Assembly (NCBI RefSeq): GCF_030466625.1
Contig: NZ_JADEVT010000022.1
Location: 1-42,518 of the forward strand
Direction of reading: 5' to 3'
DNA from: Nocardioides sp. ChNu-153
GTDB lineage: Bacteria > Actinomycetota > Actinomycetes > Propionibacteriales > Nocardioidaceae
Length of the DNA: 42,518 nucleotides
Shown in pieces: positions 23,807 to 33,004 of this stretch (position 1 is its first letter; the number at the start of each line of letters is the position of its first letter). The position numbers and the translations under genes are program-made. The notes below the pieces were generated by a model. It was not told where the DNA came from and did not search any database. It saw nothing but the letters and a program-made list of their open reading frames with translations.

Positions 23807-25176
23807 TTGGGGCCACCCAGCAGCAGGCGGGCCTCGCCGACGGTGACCACCGAGCCGGTGACGAGCACCGCCCCGGACCCGATCGACGCACCGACCGCCT
23901 CGCCCGCCTCGGCGAGCGCCGCGGCCTGGTCGATGGCGTCGGCCAGCGTGTCGGCGACGCTGACGCGGTCCTCGCCGAAGACCGCGCGGGCCTCCGTGGC
24001 CAGCGCCTCCGGGTCGAGCGAGCGGGGCGTCGAGTTGCGGGTGCACACCACGTGCGACAGGTGCGGCTCGAAGGCGGCGAGCAGCCCCTCCAGGTCCTTG
24101 TCGGCCATGACGGCGAGCACGCCCACGAGCGGCGAGAACGTGAAGGAGTCCTCGAGGGCCGCGGCCGTGGCCTCGGCCCCGGCGGGGTTGTGGGCCGCGT
24201 CGAGCACGATGGTCGGGCTGCGGCGGATGATCTCGAGCCGGCCGGGCGAGCTGACGTCCGCGAACGCCGCGCGCACCACCTCGTCGTCCAGCGGGCGGTC
24301 GCCCACGAGCGCCTCCACCGCCGCCAGCGCGACCGCCGCGTTCTGGGCCTGGTGCGCGCCGTACAGGGGGAGGAAGAGCTCCGCGTACGTCGCGTTCGCG
24401 CCCCGCAGCGTGACGACCTGGCCGCCGACGGCGGGAGCGCGGTCGACGACGCCGAAGTCCACGCCCTCCGCGACGACGCGGGCGCCCACCTCGAGCGCGC
24501 GGGCCAGGAGCACCTCGGCGACGTCCTGCTCCTGCGCGGCGAGCACCACGACGGAGCCGGGCTTGATGATGCCGGCCTTCTCCTCGGCGATGGCGACGGG
24601 CGTGCCGCCGAGGTACGCCGCATGGTCGAGCGACACGGGGAGCACCACCGCGACGTCCCCGTCCGCGACGTTCGTGGCGTCCCAGGAGCCGCCCATCCCG
24701 ACCTCGACGACGGCGACGTCGACCGGCGCGTCGGCGAACGCCGCGAAGGCCATGCCGACGACCGTCTCGAAGAACGACAGCGGGTGGGGTTGGTCGGCGT
24801 CGACGAGGTGGGTGAAGGCCGCCACGTCGTTGAAGGCCCGCACGAACGCCTCGTCGTCGAGCGGCGCGCCGTCGATGCTGATGCGCTCCGTCATCCGCTC
24901 CACGTGGGGGCTGGTGAAGCGCCCGGTGCGCAGGTCGAGCGCCCGCAGGAGCGCGTCGACCATCCGGGAGGTGGTGGTCTTGCCGTTCGTGCCCGTCAGG
25001 TGCACCACGCGGTAGGCGTGCTGCGGGTCGCCCAGCAGCTCGGTGAAGGCGCGGATGCGCTCGAGCGAGGGCTCCAGCCGCGTCTCCGGCCAGCGGGAGA
25101 GCAGCGCGTCCTCCACCTCGGCGTAGGTCCTCGCGGGGCGGGCGGCCGGGGAGTCCCCGGGAACAGAGTCAGTCAT
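23803..25176 (-). CDS. folC: Bifunctional folylpolyglutamate / dihydrofolate synthase
   Basis: 457 aa. It adds glutamate to (dihydro)folates and forms dihydrofolate from dihydropteroate. It has the Mur-ligase-type ATP loop GTNGKTTT (from Gly62), TSPHVERMTERI, the EVGMGGSWDATN motif and the C-terminal VLDAAHNPAGA. Length is normal. In most actinobacteria valS lies directly upstream in the same direction; here wrbA and an inverted valS occupy that place. Confidence 0.96.
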   Translation of the reverse strand: MTDSVPGDSPAARPARTYAEVEDALLSRWPETRLEPSLERIRAFTELLGDPQHAYRVVHLTGTNGKTTTSRMVDALLRALDLRTGRFTSPHVERMTERISIDGAPLDDEAFVRAFNDVAAFTHLVDADQPHPLSFFETVVGMAFAAFADAPVDVAVVEVGMGGSWDATNVADGDVAVVLPVSLDHAAYLGGTPVAIAEEKAGIIKPGSVVVLAAQEQDVAEVLLARALEVGARVVAEGVDFGVVDRAPAVGGQVVTLRGANATYAELFLPLYGAHQAQNAAVALAAVEALVGDRPLDDEVVRAAFADVSSPGRLEIIRRSPTIVLDAAHNPAGAEATAAALEDSFTFSPLVGVLAVMADKDLEGLLAAFEPHLSHVVCTRNSTPRSLDPEALATEARAVFGEDRVSVADTLADAIDQAAALAEAGEAVGASIGSGAVLVTGSVVTVGEARLLLGGPK

Positions 25177-25216
25177 CGCGCGGACGAGTCTAGGCGCGAC
25201 CCGTCCGCGCGCCGAC

Positions 25217-25840
25217 TCACGCGTCGTCGCGGCTCGCGCCGTTGCCGCCGGCCTCGAGGCGGCGGGAGATGGCGGCCGTGCGGTTGACCAGGTGGTCGAT
25301 GGCGGCGAGGTCGTCGTCGTCGAGCTCGGCCGACGCGCCGGTCACCTTGCCCACGCCGTACGGGTTGCCGTCGGAGAACTTCTGCGGGTCGGTGTAGCCG
25401 GGCGCCACCACGATGCCGCCGAAGTGGTAGAAGCTCGTGTAGAGGTTGAGCAGCGTCGACTCCTGGCCGCCGTGCTTGGTCTGGCTGGCGGTGAAGCCGG
25501 CGTAGACCTTGTCGGCCAGCTTGCCCTGGGCCCACAGCGGGCCGAGCGTGTCGATGTAGGCCTGCAGCTGGCTCGTGATGTGCCCGTAGCGGGTCGGCGA
25601 CCCGAAGAGCGCCACGTCCGCCCAGTCGAGGTCGTCGGGGGTGGCGACCGGCTCGTCGGCGACGTCCCGGCGGTGCTGCACCCACGCGTCCTGGCTCTCG
25701 ATCGCCTCCTGCGGCGCGAGCTCCGCGACGTGGCGCAGCCGGACGTCGTGGCCGGCCGCCTCGGCCGTCGCCGCCGCGCGGCGCGCCATGGCGTCGACCG
25801 TGCCCGTCGAGGAGTAGTAGATGATCGCGATCTTCGTCAT
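25217..25840 (-). CDS. wrbA: NAD(P)H:quinone oxidoreductase, WrbA type
   Basis: 207 aa from ATG at 25840, with GGAAGG upstream. It is a flavodoxin-like FMN protein: phosphate loop YYSSTGTVDAMA, FMN loop GSPTRYGHITSQ, and late WrbA motifs ASQTKHGGQESTLLNLY and APGYTDPQKF. It reduces quinones by two electrons, protecting against oxidative stress. It ends 40 bp before folC and could be co-transcribed with it. It is divergent from valS. Confidence 0.95.
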   Translation of the reverse strand: MTKIAIIYYSSTGTVDAMARRAAATAEAAGHDVRLRHVAELAPQEAIESQDAWVQHRRDVADEPVATPDDLDWADVALFGSPTRYGHITSQLQAYIDTLGPLWAQGKLADKVYAGFTASQTKHGGQESTLLNLYTSFYHFGGIVVAPGYTDPQKFSDGNPYGVGKVTGASAELDDDDLAAIDHLVNRTAAISRRLEAGGNGASRDDA

Positions 25841-25990
25841 TCCACGTGCCTTCCGTCGTGTCGTCCACTGGCCCCACCGACGGTAGCCAGCGCCCCCGAA
25901 CCGCACGGGCGGGAAGGGCGCCGCGCCCGCCCGCGCGACACGCGACGCGACCAGCCCGGATGCGGCGTCGTCCGGCGCCGCGGGCTTCCG

Positions 25991-25996
25991 TAGCAT
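25991..25996 (+). promoter_or_regulatory. -10 element (TAGCAT) for leaderless valS mRNA
   Basis: TAGCAT ends 7 bases before the valS ATG, with no ribosome site between. The 163-bp wrbA-valS spacer shows no T-box-like specifier structure. Confidence 0.5.
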
Positions 25997-26003
25997 TCCG
26001 CCC

Positions 26004-28625
26004 ATGACCGAGACCCAGAACGCCGAGCAGTCCCCGACGACGCCGGAGGCCCCGGCCGTCGTCGTACCGGACAAGCCGGCACTCGAGGGCCTCGAGGCCA
26101 AGTGGTCGCAGGTGTGGAAGGAGCAGGACACCTACGCCTTCGACCGCACGCGCCCGCGCGAGGACGTCTACTCCATCGACACGCCCCCGCCCACCGTCTC
26201 GGGGTCGCTGCACGTCGGGCACGTCTTCTCCTACACGCACACCGACGTCGTGGCCCGCTACCAGCGGATGCAGGGCAAGACCGTCTTCTACCCGATGGGC
26301 TGGGACGACAACGGCCTGCCCACCGAGCGCCGGGTGCAGAACTACTACGGCGTGCGCTGCGACCCCTCGCTGCCCTACGACCCGGACTTCACGCCGCCGG
26401 AGAAGCCGGACCCGAAGAAGCAGGTGCCGGTGAGCCGCCCGAACTTCGTCGAGCTCTGCTCCACCCTGGTGGAGGAGGACGAGAAGGTGTTCGAGTCGCT
26501 GTGGCGCACGCTCGGCCTCTCCGTCGACTGGTCGCAGCAGTACACGACGATCGGCCGCCCGGCCCAGACCGTCAGCCAGCGCGCGTTCCTGCGCAACCTG
26601 GCCCGGGGCGAGGCCTACCTGCAGGAGGCGCCGACCCTCTGGGACGTCACGTTCCAGACCGCCGTCGCGCAGGCCGAGCTGGAGGCGCGCGAGTACCCCG
26701 GCGCCTACCACCGCGTCGCCTACCGACTGCCGTCCGGCGAGGCCCTGCACGTCGAGACCACCCGGCCCGAGCTGGTCGTCAGCGCCGTGGCCCTCATCGC
26801 CCACCCCGACGACGAGCGCTACCGCCACCTGTTCGGCACCGCCGTCACCTCGCCGGTCTTCGGCGTCGAGATCCCGGTGCTGGCCCACCCCGCCGCCGAG
26901 CCCGACAAGGGCGCCGGCATCGCGATGTGCTGCACCTTCGGCGACCTCACCGACGTGCAGTGGTGGCGCGAGCTGCAGCTGCCCGTGCGCACCGTCATCG
27001 GTCGCGACGGCCGCTTCCTGCGCGAGACCCCCGAGTGGCTCATCAGCGACGCCGCCCGCGCGGCGTACGACGACCTGGCCGGCAAGACGGTGCACTCCGC
27101 CCGCGAGGCGACCGTCGCCAAGCTCCGGGAGAGCGGCGAGCTCGACGGCGAGCCCAAGGCCACGCAGCGCATGGCGAACTTCTACGAGAAGGGCGACAAG
27201 CCGCTCGAGATCGTCGCCACCCGCCAGTGGTACATCCGCAACGGCGGCCGCGACGCCGGCCTGCGCCGCGACCTGCTGGCGCGCGCCGAGGAGATCACGT
27301 GGGTCCCGACCCACATGAAGCACCGCTACGACAACTGGGTCGGCGGCCTCAACGGTGACTGGCTCGTCTCGCGCCAGCGCTTCTTCGGCATCCCGTTCCC
27401 CGTCTGGTACGCCCTCGACGCCGACGGCGAGCCCGACTACGAGCACCCGATCGTGGCCAGCGAGGCCGAGCTGCCGGTCGACCCCTCGACCGACGCCCCG
27501 CGGGGGTACGACGAGGCGCAGCGCGGCGTGCCCGGCGGGTTCGTGGGCGACCCCGACGTCATGGACACCTGGGCGACCTCCTCGCTCACCCCGCAGATCG
27601 CGGGCGGCTGGGAGTCCGACCCCGACCTGTTCTCCCGGGTCTTCCCCATGGACCTGTGCACGCAGGGCCACGACATCATCCGCACCTGGCTGTTCTCGCG
27701 CGTCGTGCGCGCCCACTACGAGTCGGGCGTCGCGCCCTGGTCCCACGCGCTGCTGTCGGGCTGGGTGCTCGACCCGGACCGCAAGAAGATGTCGAAGTCG
27801 AAGGGCAACGTCGTCGTCCCGACGGAGATCCTCGAGAAGTACGGCGCGGACGCCGTGCGCTGGCGGGCCGCCATGGCCCGGCCCGGCCTCGACTCCCCCT
27901 TCGACGAGACGCAGATGAAGGTCGGGCGCCGCCTCGCGATGAAGGTGCTCAACGCGTCGAAGTTCGTGCTCGGCAGCGTCGGCGCCACCGAGCTCAGCCG
28001 CTTCGAGGTCTCCGAGCCCATCGACTGCGCCATGCTCGGCCTCCTGCGCGAGACCCTCGCGCGGGCCACCGACGCGTTCGCCGCCTACGACTACGCCACC
28101 GCGCTCGAGGCCGTCGAGCGCACCTTCTGGGAGTTCTGCGACGACTACCTCGAGCTCGTCAAGGAGCGGGCGTACGGCGAGGGGGCCGGCGCCGCCTCCG
28201 CGCGGGCCACGCTGGCCATCGCCCTGCACGTGCAGCTGCGCCTGCTGGCGCCGTTCCTGCCGTACGTGACCGAGGAGGTCTGGTCGTGGTGGCAGGAGGG
28301 CTCGGTGCACCACGCGGCCTGGCCCGTCGAGGCCGACCTGGGCTCCGCAGCCGCCGCCTCCCCCGCGACGCTGCGCGCGGTCGCCAAGGCCCTCGCCGGC
28401 GTGCGGGGCGCGAAGTCGCAGGCCAAGGTCAAGATGCGGGCCGCCGTGGCGCGTGCCGAGGTGACCGGCCCCGAGGCCGAGGTCCGTGCCGCCGAGGCCG
28501 CGGCCCCCGACCTGCGGGCCGCCGGGGCCATCACCGGCGACCTGGTCTTCACCCCGAGCGAGGCCGGCGACCTCGCCGTCGCCGCCGAGCTGGCGCCCGT
28601 CGAGGACGAGCAGCCCCAGGGCTGA
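26004..28625 (+). CDS. valS: Valyl-tRNA synthetase, archaeal/Rickettsia type
   Basis: 873 aa. This class I synthetase charges tRNA-Val and edits mischarged Thr. The signatures are HVGH (HIGH) in [20 protein letters not shown] and KMSKSKGN. The usual bacterial enzyme reads NVTGxLHxGHA followed by GTDHAGIATQ. This one reads [18 protein letters not shown] and later [18 protein letters not shown], which are features of the archaeal-type ValS also found in Rickettsia. The frame is intact with normal composition. It points opposite to clpX on one side and wrbA/folC on the other, although actinobacterial valS normally runs with folC. It converges on clpX at a strong terminator. Confidence 0.96.
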   Translation: MTETQNAEQSPTTPEAPAVVVPDKPALEGLEAKWSQVWKEQDTYAFDRTRPREDVYSIDTPPPTVSGSLHVGHVFSYTHTDVVARYQRMQGKTVFYPMGWDDNGLPTERRVQNYYGVRCDPSLPYDPDFTPPEKPDPKKQVPVSRPNFVELCSTLVEEDEKVFESLWRTLGLSVDWSQQYTTIGRPAQTVSQRAFLRNLARGEAYLQEAPTLWDVTFQTAVAQAELEAREYPGAYHRVAYRLPSGEALHVETTRPELVVSAVALIAHPDDERYRHLFGTAVTSPVFGVEIPVLAHPAAEPDKGAGIAMCCTFGDLTDVQWWRELQLPVRTVIGRDGRFLRETPEWLISDAARAAYDDLAGKTVHSAREATVAKLRESGELDGEPKATQRMANFYEKGDKPLEIVATRQWYIRNGGRDAGLRRDLLARAEEITWVPTHMKHRYDNWVGGLNGDWLVSRQRFFGIPFPVWYALDADGEPDYEHPIVASEAELPVDPSTDAPRGYDEAQRGVPGGFVGDPDVMDTWATSSLTPQIAGGWESDPDLFSRVFPMDLCTQGHDIIRTWLFSRVVRAHYESGVAPWSHALLSGWVLDPDRKKMSKSKGNVVVPTEILEKYGADAVRWRAAMARPGLDSPFDETQMKVGRRLAMKVLNASKFVLGSVGATELSRFEVSEPIDCAMLGLLRETLARATDAFAAYDYATALEAVERTFWEFCDDYLELVKERAYGEGAGAASARATLAIALHVQLRLLAPFLPYVTEEVWSWWQEGSVHHAAWPVEADLGSAAAASPATLRAVAKALAGVRGAKSQAKVKMRAAVARAEVTGPEAEVRAAEAAAPDLRAAGAITGDLVFTPSEAGDLAVAAELAPVEDEQPQG

Positions 28626-28656
28626 CACCGCTGTCGACGCGGCACCGACACGCACG

Positions 28657-28696
28657 ACGAAGCCCCGGTCCTCCTCGCGGAGGGCCGGGGCTTCGT
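28657..28696. terminator. Bidirectional terminator, 18-bp stem
   Basis: ACGAAGCCCCGG, a T-G wobble, then CCTCC pair with the complement around a TCGC loop (28675-28678). It lies between the convergent valS and clpX stops. Confidence 0.9.
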
Positions 28697-28749
28697 GGTC
28701 GAGCAGGTGGCACGGCGGGCGGCCCGCCGTGGGCCGCAGCGCGGTCGGC

Positions 28750-30030
28750 TCAGGCCGACTTCTTCTTCTTGGCCTCGGCCTCGCGCAGCACCAGGGTGGG
28801 CGGCACGTCGTGGAGCACCGACTCCTGCGTCACCACGACCGTGGCGACGTCGCCGCGCGACGGCACGTCGTACATGGCGTGGAGGAGGGTCTCCTCGATG
28901 ATGGCGCGCAGGCCGCGCGCACCCGTGCCGCGCTCCAGCGCCTTGTCGGCGATGGCCTGCACGGCCTCGTCGGTGAACTCGAGCTCGACGCCGTCGAGCT
29001 CGAAGAGCTTCTGGTACTGCTTCACCAGGGCGTTCTTCGGCTCCGTGAGGATCTGCACGAGCGCCTCGTTGTCGAGCTTCTTGACGCTGGCGATGAGCGG
29101 CAGACGACCGATGAACTCGGGGATGAGACCGAACTTGGTCAGGTCCTCCGGGCGCACCTGGGCCAGCAGGTCGTCGGCCTCGCGCTCGGACTCGCCGCGC
29201 ACCTCGGCGGTGAAGCCCAGCGACTTCTTGCCGACGCGCTGCTCGATGATGTGCTCGAGCCCGGCGAAGGCCCCGCCCACGACGAAGAGGATGTTCGTCG
29301 TGTCGATCTGGATGAACTCCTGGTGCGGGTGCTTGCGCCCGCCCTGCGGCGGCACCGACGCCGTCGTCCCCTCGAGGATCTTCAGCAGCGCCTGCTGCAC
29401 CCCCTCGCCGGAGACGTCGCGCGTGATCGAGGGGTTCTCCGCCTTGCGGGCCACCTTGTCGATCTCGTCGATGTAGATGATCCCGGTCTCGGCCTTCTTG
29501 ACGTCGTAGTCGGCCGCCTGGATCAGCTTGAGCAGGATGTTCTCGACGTCCTCGCCCACGTAGCCGGCCTCGGTCAGCGCGGTGGCGTCGGCGATCGCGA
29601 ACGGCACGTTGAGCATGCGGGCGAGCGTCTGCGCCAGGTAGGTCTTGCCGCAGCCCGTGGGGCCGACGACGAGGATGTTGGACTTGGCGACCTCGACCTG
29701 CTCGTCCTTGCTGTGCCGCCCCGACGTCGAGCCCGTGGCCTGCACCCGCTTGTAGTGGTTGTAGACCGCGACGGCCAACGACTTCTTCGCCTGCTCCTGG
29801 CCGATCACGTAGGAGTTGAGGAAGTCGAAGATCTCACGGGGCTTCGGCAGCTCGTCGAGACCGACCTCGGCGCCCTCCCCGAGCTCCTCCTCGATGATCT
29901 CGTTGCACAGCTCGATGCACTCCGTGCAGATGTACACGCCGGGACCGGCGATCAGCTTCTGCACCTGCTTCTGGCTCTTGCCGCAGAAGGAGCACTTCAG
30001 CAGGTCTCCTCCGTCACCGATGCGTGCCAC
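28750..30030 (-). CDS. clpX: ATP-dependent Clp protease ATP-binding subunit ClpX
   Basis: 426 aa from GTG at 30030, preceded by GGAGG. An N-terminal zinc finger (Cys13, 16, 35, 38) binds substrates and adaptors. The AAA+ core has Walker A GPTGCGKT (123-130) and Walker B IIYIDEID (Asp188, Glu189). The LGF loop in [10 protein letters not shown] docks on ClpP. ClpX unfolds tagged proteins and feeds them to the ClpP1P2 peptidase encoded just upstream. A 187-bp gap with hairpins separates it from clpP2, so it may have its own promoter. Confidence 0.98.
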   Translation of the reverse strand: MARIGDGGDLLKCSFCGKSQKQVQKLIAGPGVYICTECIELCNEIIEEELGEGAEVGLDELPKPREIFDFLNSYVIGQEQAKKSLAVAVYNHYKRVQATGSTSGRHSKDEQVEVAKSNILVVGPTGCGKTYLAQTLARMLNVPFAIADATALTEAGYVGEDVENILLKLIQAADYDVKKAETGIIYIDEIDKVARKAENPSITRDVSGEGVQQALLKILEGTTASVPPQGGRKHPHQEFIQIDTTNILFVVGGAFAGLEHIIEQRVGKKSLGFTAEVRGESEREADDLLAQVRPEDLTKFGLIPEFIGRLPLIASVKKLDNEALVQILTEPKNALVKQYQKLFELDGVELEFTDEAVQAIADKALERGTGARGLRAIIEETLLHAMYDVPSRGDVATVVVTQESVLHDVPPTLVLREAEAKKKKSA

Positions 30031-30160
30031 GGGTGATCATCCTCCGGTCGTGCCCGGGGCGGTGTGCCCCGGACGGGTGGTGCGTCGTTCGGTCGCGGCG
30101 TCCGTGCCGCGGGGGCCGCCCGGCTGGTCGCCGAGGGCCGTCTGCGACGGTACCCCGCGC

Positions 30161-30214
30161 CGGACCGCTGCGCGGTCCGACACGGGGGCTCGTCCCCGCC
30201 GGGTCGACGGGGAC
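30161..30214 (-). other. Hairpins between clpP2 and clpX
   Basis: Two stem-loops follow the clpP2 stop: GTCCCCG/CGGGGAC (30192-30198 with 30208-30214) and CGGACCGC/GCGGTCCG with a TGC loop (30161-30179). A third, CCGGGGC/GCCCCGG, lies at 30054-30072. They could terminate or attenuate the clpP1P2 transcript. No clear clpX promoter was recognised. Confidence 0.5.
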
Positions 30215-30217
30215 CCC

Positions 30218-30823
30218 TCAGACGAGGAGGGCGGCCTTGCGGGAGTCGAGCACGGCGTCGATGAGGCCGTACTCCACCGCCGCCTCCGCGGTCAGGATCT
30301 TGTCGCGCTCGATGTCGCGGCTGACCTGCTCGCGGTCCTTGCCCGAGTGCTCCGAGATCATGGTCTCGAGCAGCTCGCGCATGCGCAGGATCTCGTTGGC
30401 CTGGATCTCGATGTCGGAGGTCTGCCCGAAGGTGCCCTCCGTGTAGGGCTGGTGGATCAGGATGCGGCTGTTCGGCAGCGCCAGGCGCTTGCCGGGGGCA
30501 CCGGCCGCGAGCAGGATCGCCGCCGCCGAGGCCGCCTGGCCCAGGCACACGGTCTGCACGTCGGGCTTGATGAAGCGCATCGTGTCGTAGATCGCCGTCA
30601 GCGCCGTGAACGAACCACCGGGGCTGTTGATGTAGATCTGGATGTCCTGGTCGGGGTTCATCGACTCCAGGCACAGCAGCTGCGCCATGACGGCGTTCGC
30701 GACGTCGTCGGAGATCGGCGTGCCGAGGAAGATGATGCGGTCCTCGAAGAGCTTGCCGTAGGGGTCGATGCGGCGGAACCCGTAGGAGGTCCGCTCCTCC
30801 CACTGGGGGATGTAGTAGTTCAT
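30218..30823 (-). CDS. clpP2: ATP-dependent Clp protease proteolytic subunit ClpP2
   Basis: 201 aa. The serine-protease triad is Ser99 (GQAASAAA), His124 (ILIHQP) and Asp174 (IERDK). The N-terminus [20 protein letters not shown] is typical of actinobacterial ClpP2, which forms a mixed ClpP1P2 tetradecamer and contacts ClpX or ClpC1. ATG at 30823 is preferred from homology; only a weak GGGC sequence precedes it. It follows clpP1 by 17 bp. Confidence 0.96.
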   Translation of the reverse strand: MNYYIPQWEERTSYGFRRIDPYGKLFEDRIIFLGTPISDDVANAVMAQLLCLESMNPDQDIQIYINSPGGSFTALTAIYDTMRFIKPDVQTVCLGQAASAAAILLAAGAPGKRLALPNSRILIHQPYTEGTFGQTSDIEIQANEILRMRELLETMISEHSGKDREQVSRDIERDKILTAEAAVEYGLIDAVLDSRKAALLV

Positions 30824-30840
30824 CAGTCCAAGCCCTTCGC

Positions 30841-31464
30841 TCAGTCGTTCTTCCGGGCCGGACGGCCCTCGTCGGCGGCCTCGCGGGCGCTCGTGATGAC
30901 GTGGTCGACCAGGCCGTAGTCCTTGGCCTCGGCCGCGGTGAACCAGCGGTCGCGGTCGGCGTCGGTGGTCACCTGCTCGATGCTCTGGCCCGTGTGCTCG
31001 GCGATGAGCTCGAGCAGCACCTTCTTGATGTGCAGCGACTGCTGCGCCTGGATCTTGATGTCGGAGGCCGAGCCGCCCATGCCGGACGACGGCTGGTGCA
31101 TCATGATCCGCGCGTGCGGGAGCGCGTAGCGCTTGCCCTCCGCACCGGCGCACAGGAGGAACTGACCCATCGACGCCGCCAGGCCCATGCCCACGGTCGC
31201 GACGTCGTTCGGGATGTAGTTCATGGTGTCGTAGATCGCCATGCCGGCGTCGACCGAGCCACCCGGCGAGTTGATGTGGAGGAAGATGTCCGCCTCCGGG
31301 TCCTCCGCCGAGAGCAGCAGCAGCTGGGCGCAGATCGCGTTCGCGTTCTGGTCGCGCACCTCGGAACCGAGGAACACGATCCGCTCGCGCAGCAGCCGGG
31401 AGTAGATGTGGTCGTCGAGCGGGTTGAACCCCGCGGCACCGTTCATCTGTGGGTTCTGGTTCAC
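30841..31464 (-). CDS. clpP1: ATP-dependent Clp protease proteolytic subunit ClpP1
   Basis: 207 aa from GTG at 31464. The triad is Ser98 (GLAASMGQF), His123 (MMHQPSSG) and Asp172 (ADRDRWF). A GTG at 31536 is also in frame, but the sequence between holds the promoter and a ClgR-like box, and a -10 TAGTGT stands exactly 7 bases before 31464, so the mRNA is probably leaderless. Actinobacterial clpP1 usually follows tig (trigger factor); here a lipase-like gene and a T7SS locus occupy that side. Confidence 0.95.
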   Translation of the reverse strand: MNQNPQMNGAAGFNPLDDHIYSRLLRERIVFLGSEVRDQNANAICAQLLLLSAEDPEADIFLHINSPGGSVDAGMAIYDTMNYIPNDVATVGMGLAASMGQFLLCAGAEGKRYALPHARIMMHQPSSGMGGSASDIKIQAQQSLHIKKVLLELIAEHTGQSIEQVTTDADRDRWFTAAEAKDYGLVDHVITSAREAADEGRPARKND

Positions 31465-31471
31465 GCTCGCG

Positions 31472-31477
31472 ACACTA
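31472..31477 (-). promoter_or_regulatory. -10 element (TAGTGT) for leaderless clpP1 mRNA
   Basis: TAGTGT is 7 bases before the clpP1 GTG. The hexamer 17 bp upstream (GTGGAA) is a weak -35, as expected for an activator-dependent promoter. Confidence 0.6.
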
Positions 31478-31515
31478 GCCCGGAGCGCTGACAGTTCCAC
31501 GGGTTTCGGGGCCCT

Positions 31516-31532
31516 GTTCGCCGACAGCGGAT
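31516..31532. promoter_or_regulatory. ClgR-like box upstream of clpP1
   Basis: GTTCGC-N5-GCGGAT fits the GTTCGC-N5-GCG box of ClgR, the conserved activator of actinobacterial clp genes. Its centre is about 60 bp before the predicted clpP1 transcription start, a normal activator position. Confidence 0.6.
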
Positions 31533-31563
31533 TCACGGGCCCGTCGCCCGCTCACCCGCCCCC

Positions 31564-32856
31564 TCACGCCAGCCAGCGGGCCAGCGCGCGGGCCACGTCG
31601 GGGTGGTTGACGAGCGCGAAGTGGTCGACGCCCCCCACGTGCAGCGTGTCGACGTCGGCGTCCGCGAACACGTCGCCCGCCCCTGCGCGTCGGCCGTACG
31701 CCGAGTGCTCCCGCACGAGCAGGTCGCCGACGAGGCGTCCCAGGGGGTGGCGGGGCGAGCGGGTCAGCGTGGCGGAGACCAGCCGGTAGCGCGCGTGCGG
31801 CAGCAGCGGCACGTCGTGGCCCAGCCCCTCGACCAGGTCGCGGATGCCCACCGACCGCTCGTCGAGGATGCGGCCGAACGCCCCGGTCTCCGCCAGCCCG
31901 CCGAGCAGGGAGCTGCCGTCGCCCACGAGCCCGGCGAGCGGCGCGCCGCGGTGCGGGGTGCCGAGGGTGACGACGTCGGTGACCCGCTCGGTCCAGTCGC
32001 GCGCGTCGGGACCGTCACCGGCGCCCTCGGTGCGCACCGCCGACGCGGCCCGCACGACGAGGCCGCCCATCGAGTGCCCGACCAGCGCCATGCGCTCGAC
32101 CGGCACCGGCCACTCCTCGACCAGCCGCGCGAGCAGCGCCGCGAGGGCGACGCCGTTGACCCGCAGCCCGAGCCCCGTGTTCATCCGCAGCAGCACCGGG
32201 GTCCACCCGGCGGCCTCGAGCTCCTCGGGGTACGTCGTGCCCCGGGCCTCGCGACCCAGCGTCCAGATCGCCTCGCTCTCGCCCAGCCCGTGCAGCAGCA
32301 CCGCGACCCGCGGCCCCGCACCCGGGTACGCCGCCGCGAGGGCCGCGTGCGTCGGCTCGACGTCGCGTCCGTCCACCCGCGCGGCGAGGGGGATCGCCAT
32401 CCGCCGGTCCTCCGCGGCGAGGCGGTCGCCGATGAGCCCGTTGACGGCGGCGCGCAGGTGGCGTCCCGCCGGGTGCGCCTCGATCGACGGGCCGCGCCCG
32501 CCGGCGGCGAGCGCCGTCGTACCCCGCGCCGCGGCGCGCAGGCCGGCGCCGATCCCGCCGTACACGCCCCCGGCGATGCCGTCGTGCACGCGGCGGGGGC
32601 CCTCCGTGGCCCCGAGGGTGAGGAGCGCGGCGAGGCCCTGGGCGCGGTCGGCGACCGCCCGGTGGGTGTCCCGCGCGCTGCGCACGACGAGCTCGTCGGC
32701 GACCTCCAGGAGCAGGGCGAGCGCGTCGAGGACCGTCGGCTCACCCGACGCCGCGGCCGCCCGCTGGGCGTCGAGGGGGGACCGGCCGAGGCGCGGACCG
32801 TCGGGCAGCCGCCCGGTGGTGGTCACGGAGGTCGGGTCGGGGGACGTCACGGACAT
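31564..32856 (-). CDS. Lipase/esterase-like alpha/beta hydrolase
   Basis: 430 aa from ATG at 32856; a GTG two codons later is an alternative. Residues 1-175 are helical and Ala-rich, with HDGIAGGVYGGIGAG. The alpha/beta hydrolase core starts at about residue 180 with the oxyanion motif VLLHGLGESE; the nucleophile is Ser262 in GHSMGG, followed by VTLGTPHRGAPL and a terminal HVGGVDHFALVNHP that should hold the catalytic His. TPHRG is typical of PGAP1/triacylglycerol-lipase-like proteins. There is no signal peptide. The substrate is unknown. It shares a 148-bp divergent region with the FHA-like gene and runs into the clpP1 promoter with no terminator seen. Confidence 0.85.
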   Translation of the reverse strand: MSVTSPDPTSVTTTGRLPDGPRLGRSPLDAQRAAAASGEPTVLDALALLLEVADELVVRSARDTHRAVADRAQGLAALLTLGATEGPRRVHDGIAGGVYGGIGAGLRAAARGTTALAAGGRGPSIEAHPAGRHLRAAVNGLIGDRLAAEDRRMAIPLAARVDGRDVEPTHAALAAAYPGAGPRVAVLLHGLGESEAIWTLGREARGTTYPEELEAAGWTPVLLRMNTGLGLRVNGVALAALLARLVEEWPVPVERMALVGHSMGGLVVRAASAVRTEGAGDGPDARDWTERVTDVVTLGTPHRGAPLAGLVGDGSSLLGGLAETGAFGRILDERSVGIRDLVEGLGHDVPLLPHARYRLVSATLTRSPRHPLGRLVGDLLVREHSAYGRRAGAGDVFADADVDTLHVGGVDHFALVNHPDVARALARWLA

Positions 32857-32867
32857 CCACCCAGGGT

Positions 32868-32881
32868 CCGTCGCGCGACGG
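32868..32881. promoter_or_regulatory. Palindrome in the hydrolase/FHA divergent region
   Basis: CCGTCGC-GCGACGG is a perfect 14-bp palindrome. On the minus strand it falls between TTGACC and GACCCT (17 bp apart), a candidate promoter of the hydrolase, so it is positioned like an operator. Confidence 0.4.
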
Positions 32882-32899
32882 CCGCGGTCAAGAGATCCA

Positions 32900-32915
32900 G
32901 TGCACACCCGTGCAC
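32900..32915. promoter_or_regulatory. Inverted repeat GTGCAC-N4-GTGCAC
   Basis: Two palindromic GTGCAC halves with 4-bp spacing lie midway between the divergent hydrolase and FHA genes. A possible dimeric regulator site; no family is assigned. Confidence 0.3.
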
Positions 32916-33004
32916 CGAGTCGGGAGGGCGCGGTCAGCGTCCGGCCCCAGGACGTCACGTCGCGCTCGGCCTGCGTTCTCCTGCGCTGTGGTTGGATCGC
33001 AGCC

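Noticed and set aside
25841..26003. T-box riboswitch before valS
   Set aside because: The predicted transcript is leaderless, and no specifier loop or T-box sequence is visible in the 163-bp spacer.
25173..28655. 1160-codon open frame on the minus strand across valS
   Set aside because: Shadow of valS and wrbA in a high-G+C genome; low-complexity translation, no motif, and it crosses two real genes and their promoter.
31465..31536. Extension of clpP1 to the GTG at 31536
   Set aside because: It would place the -10 element and the ClgR-like box inside the coding sequence, and the added residues do not resemble ClpP.
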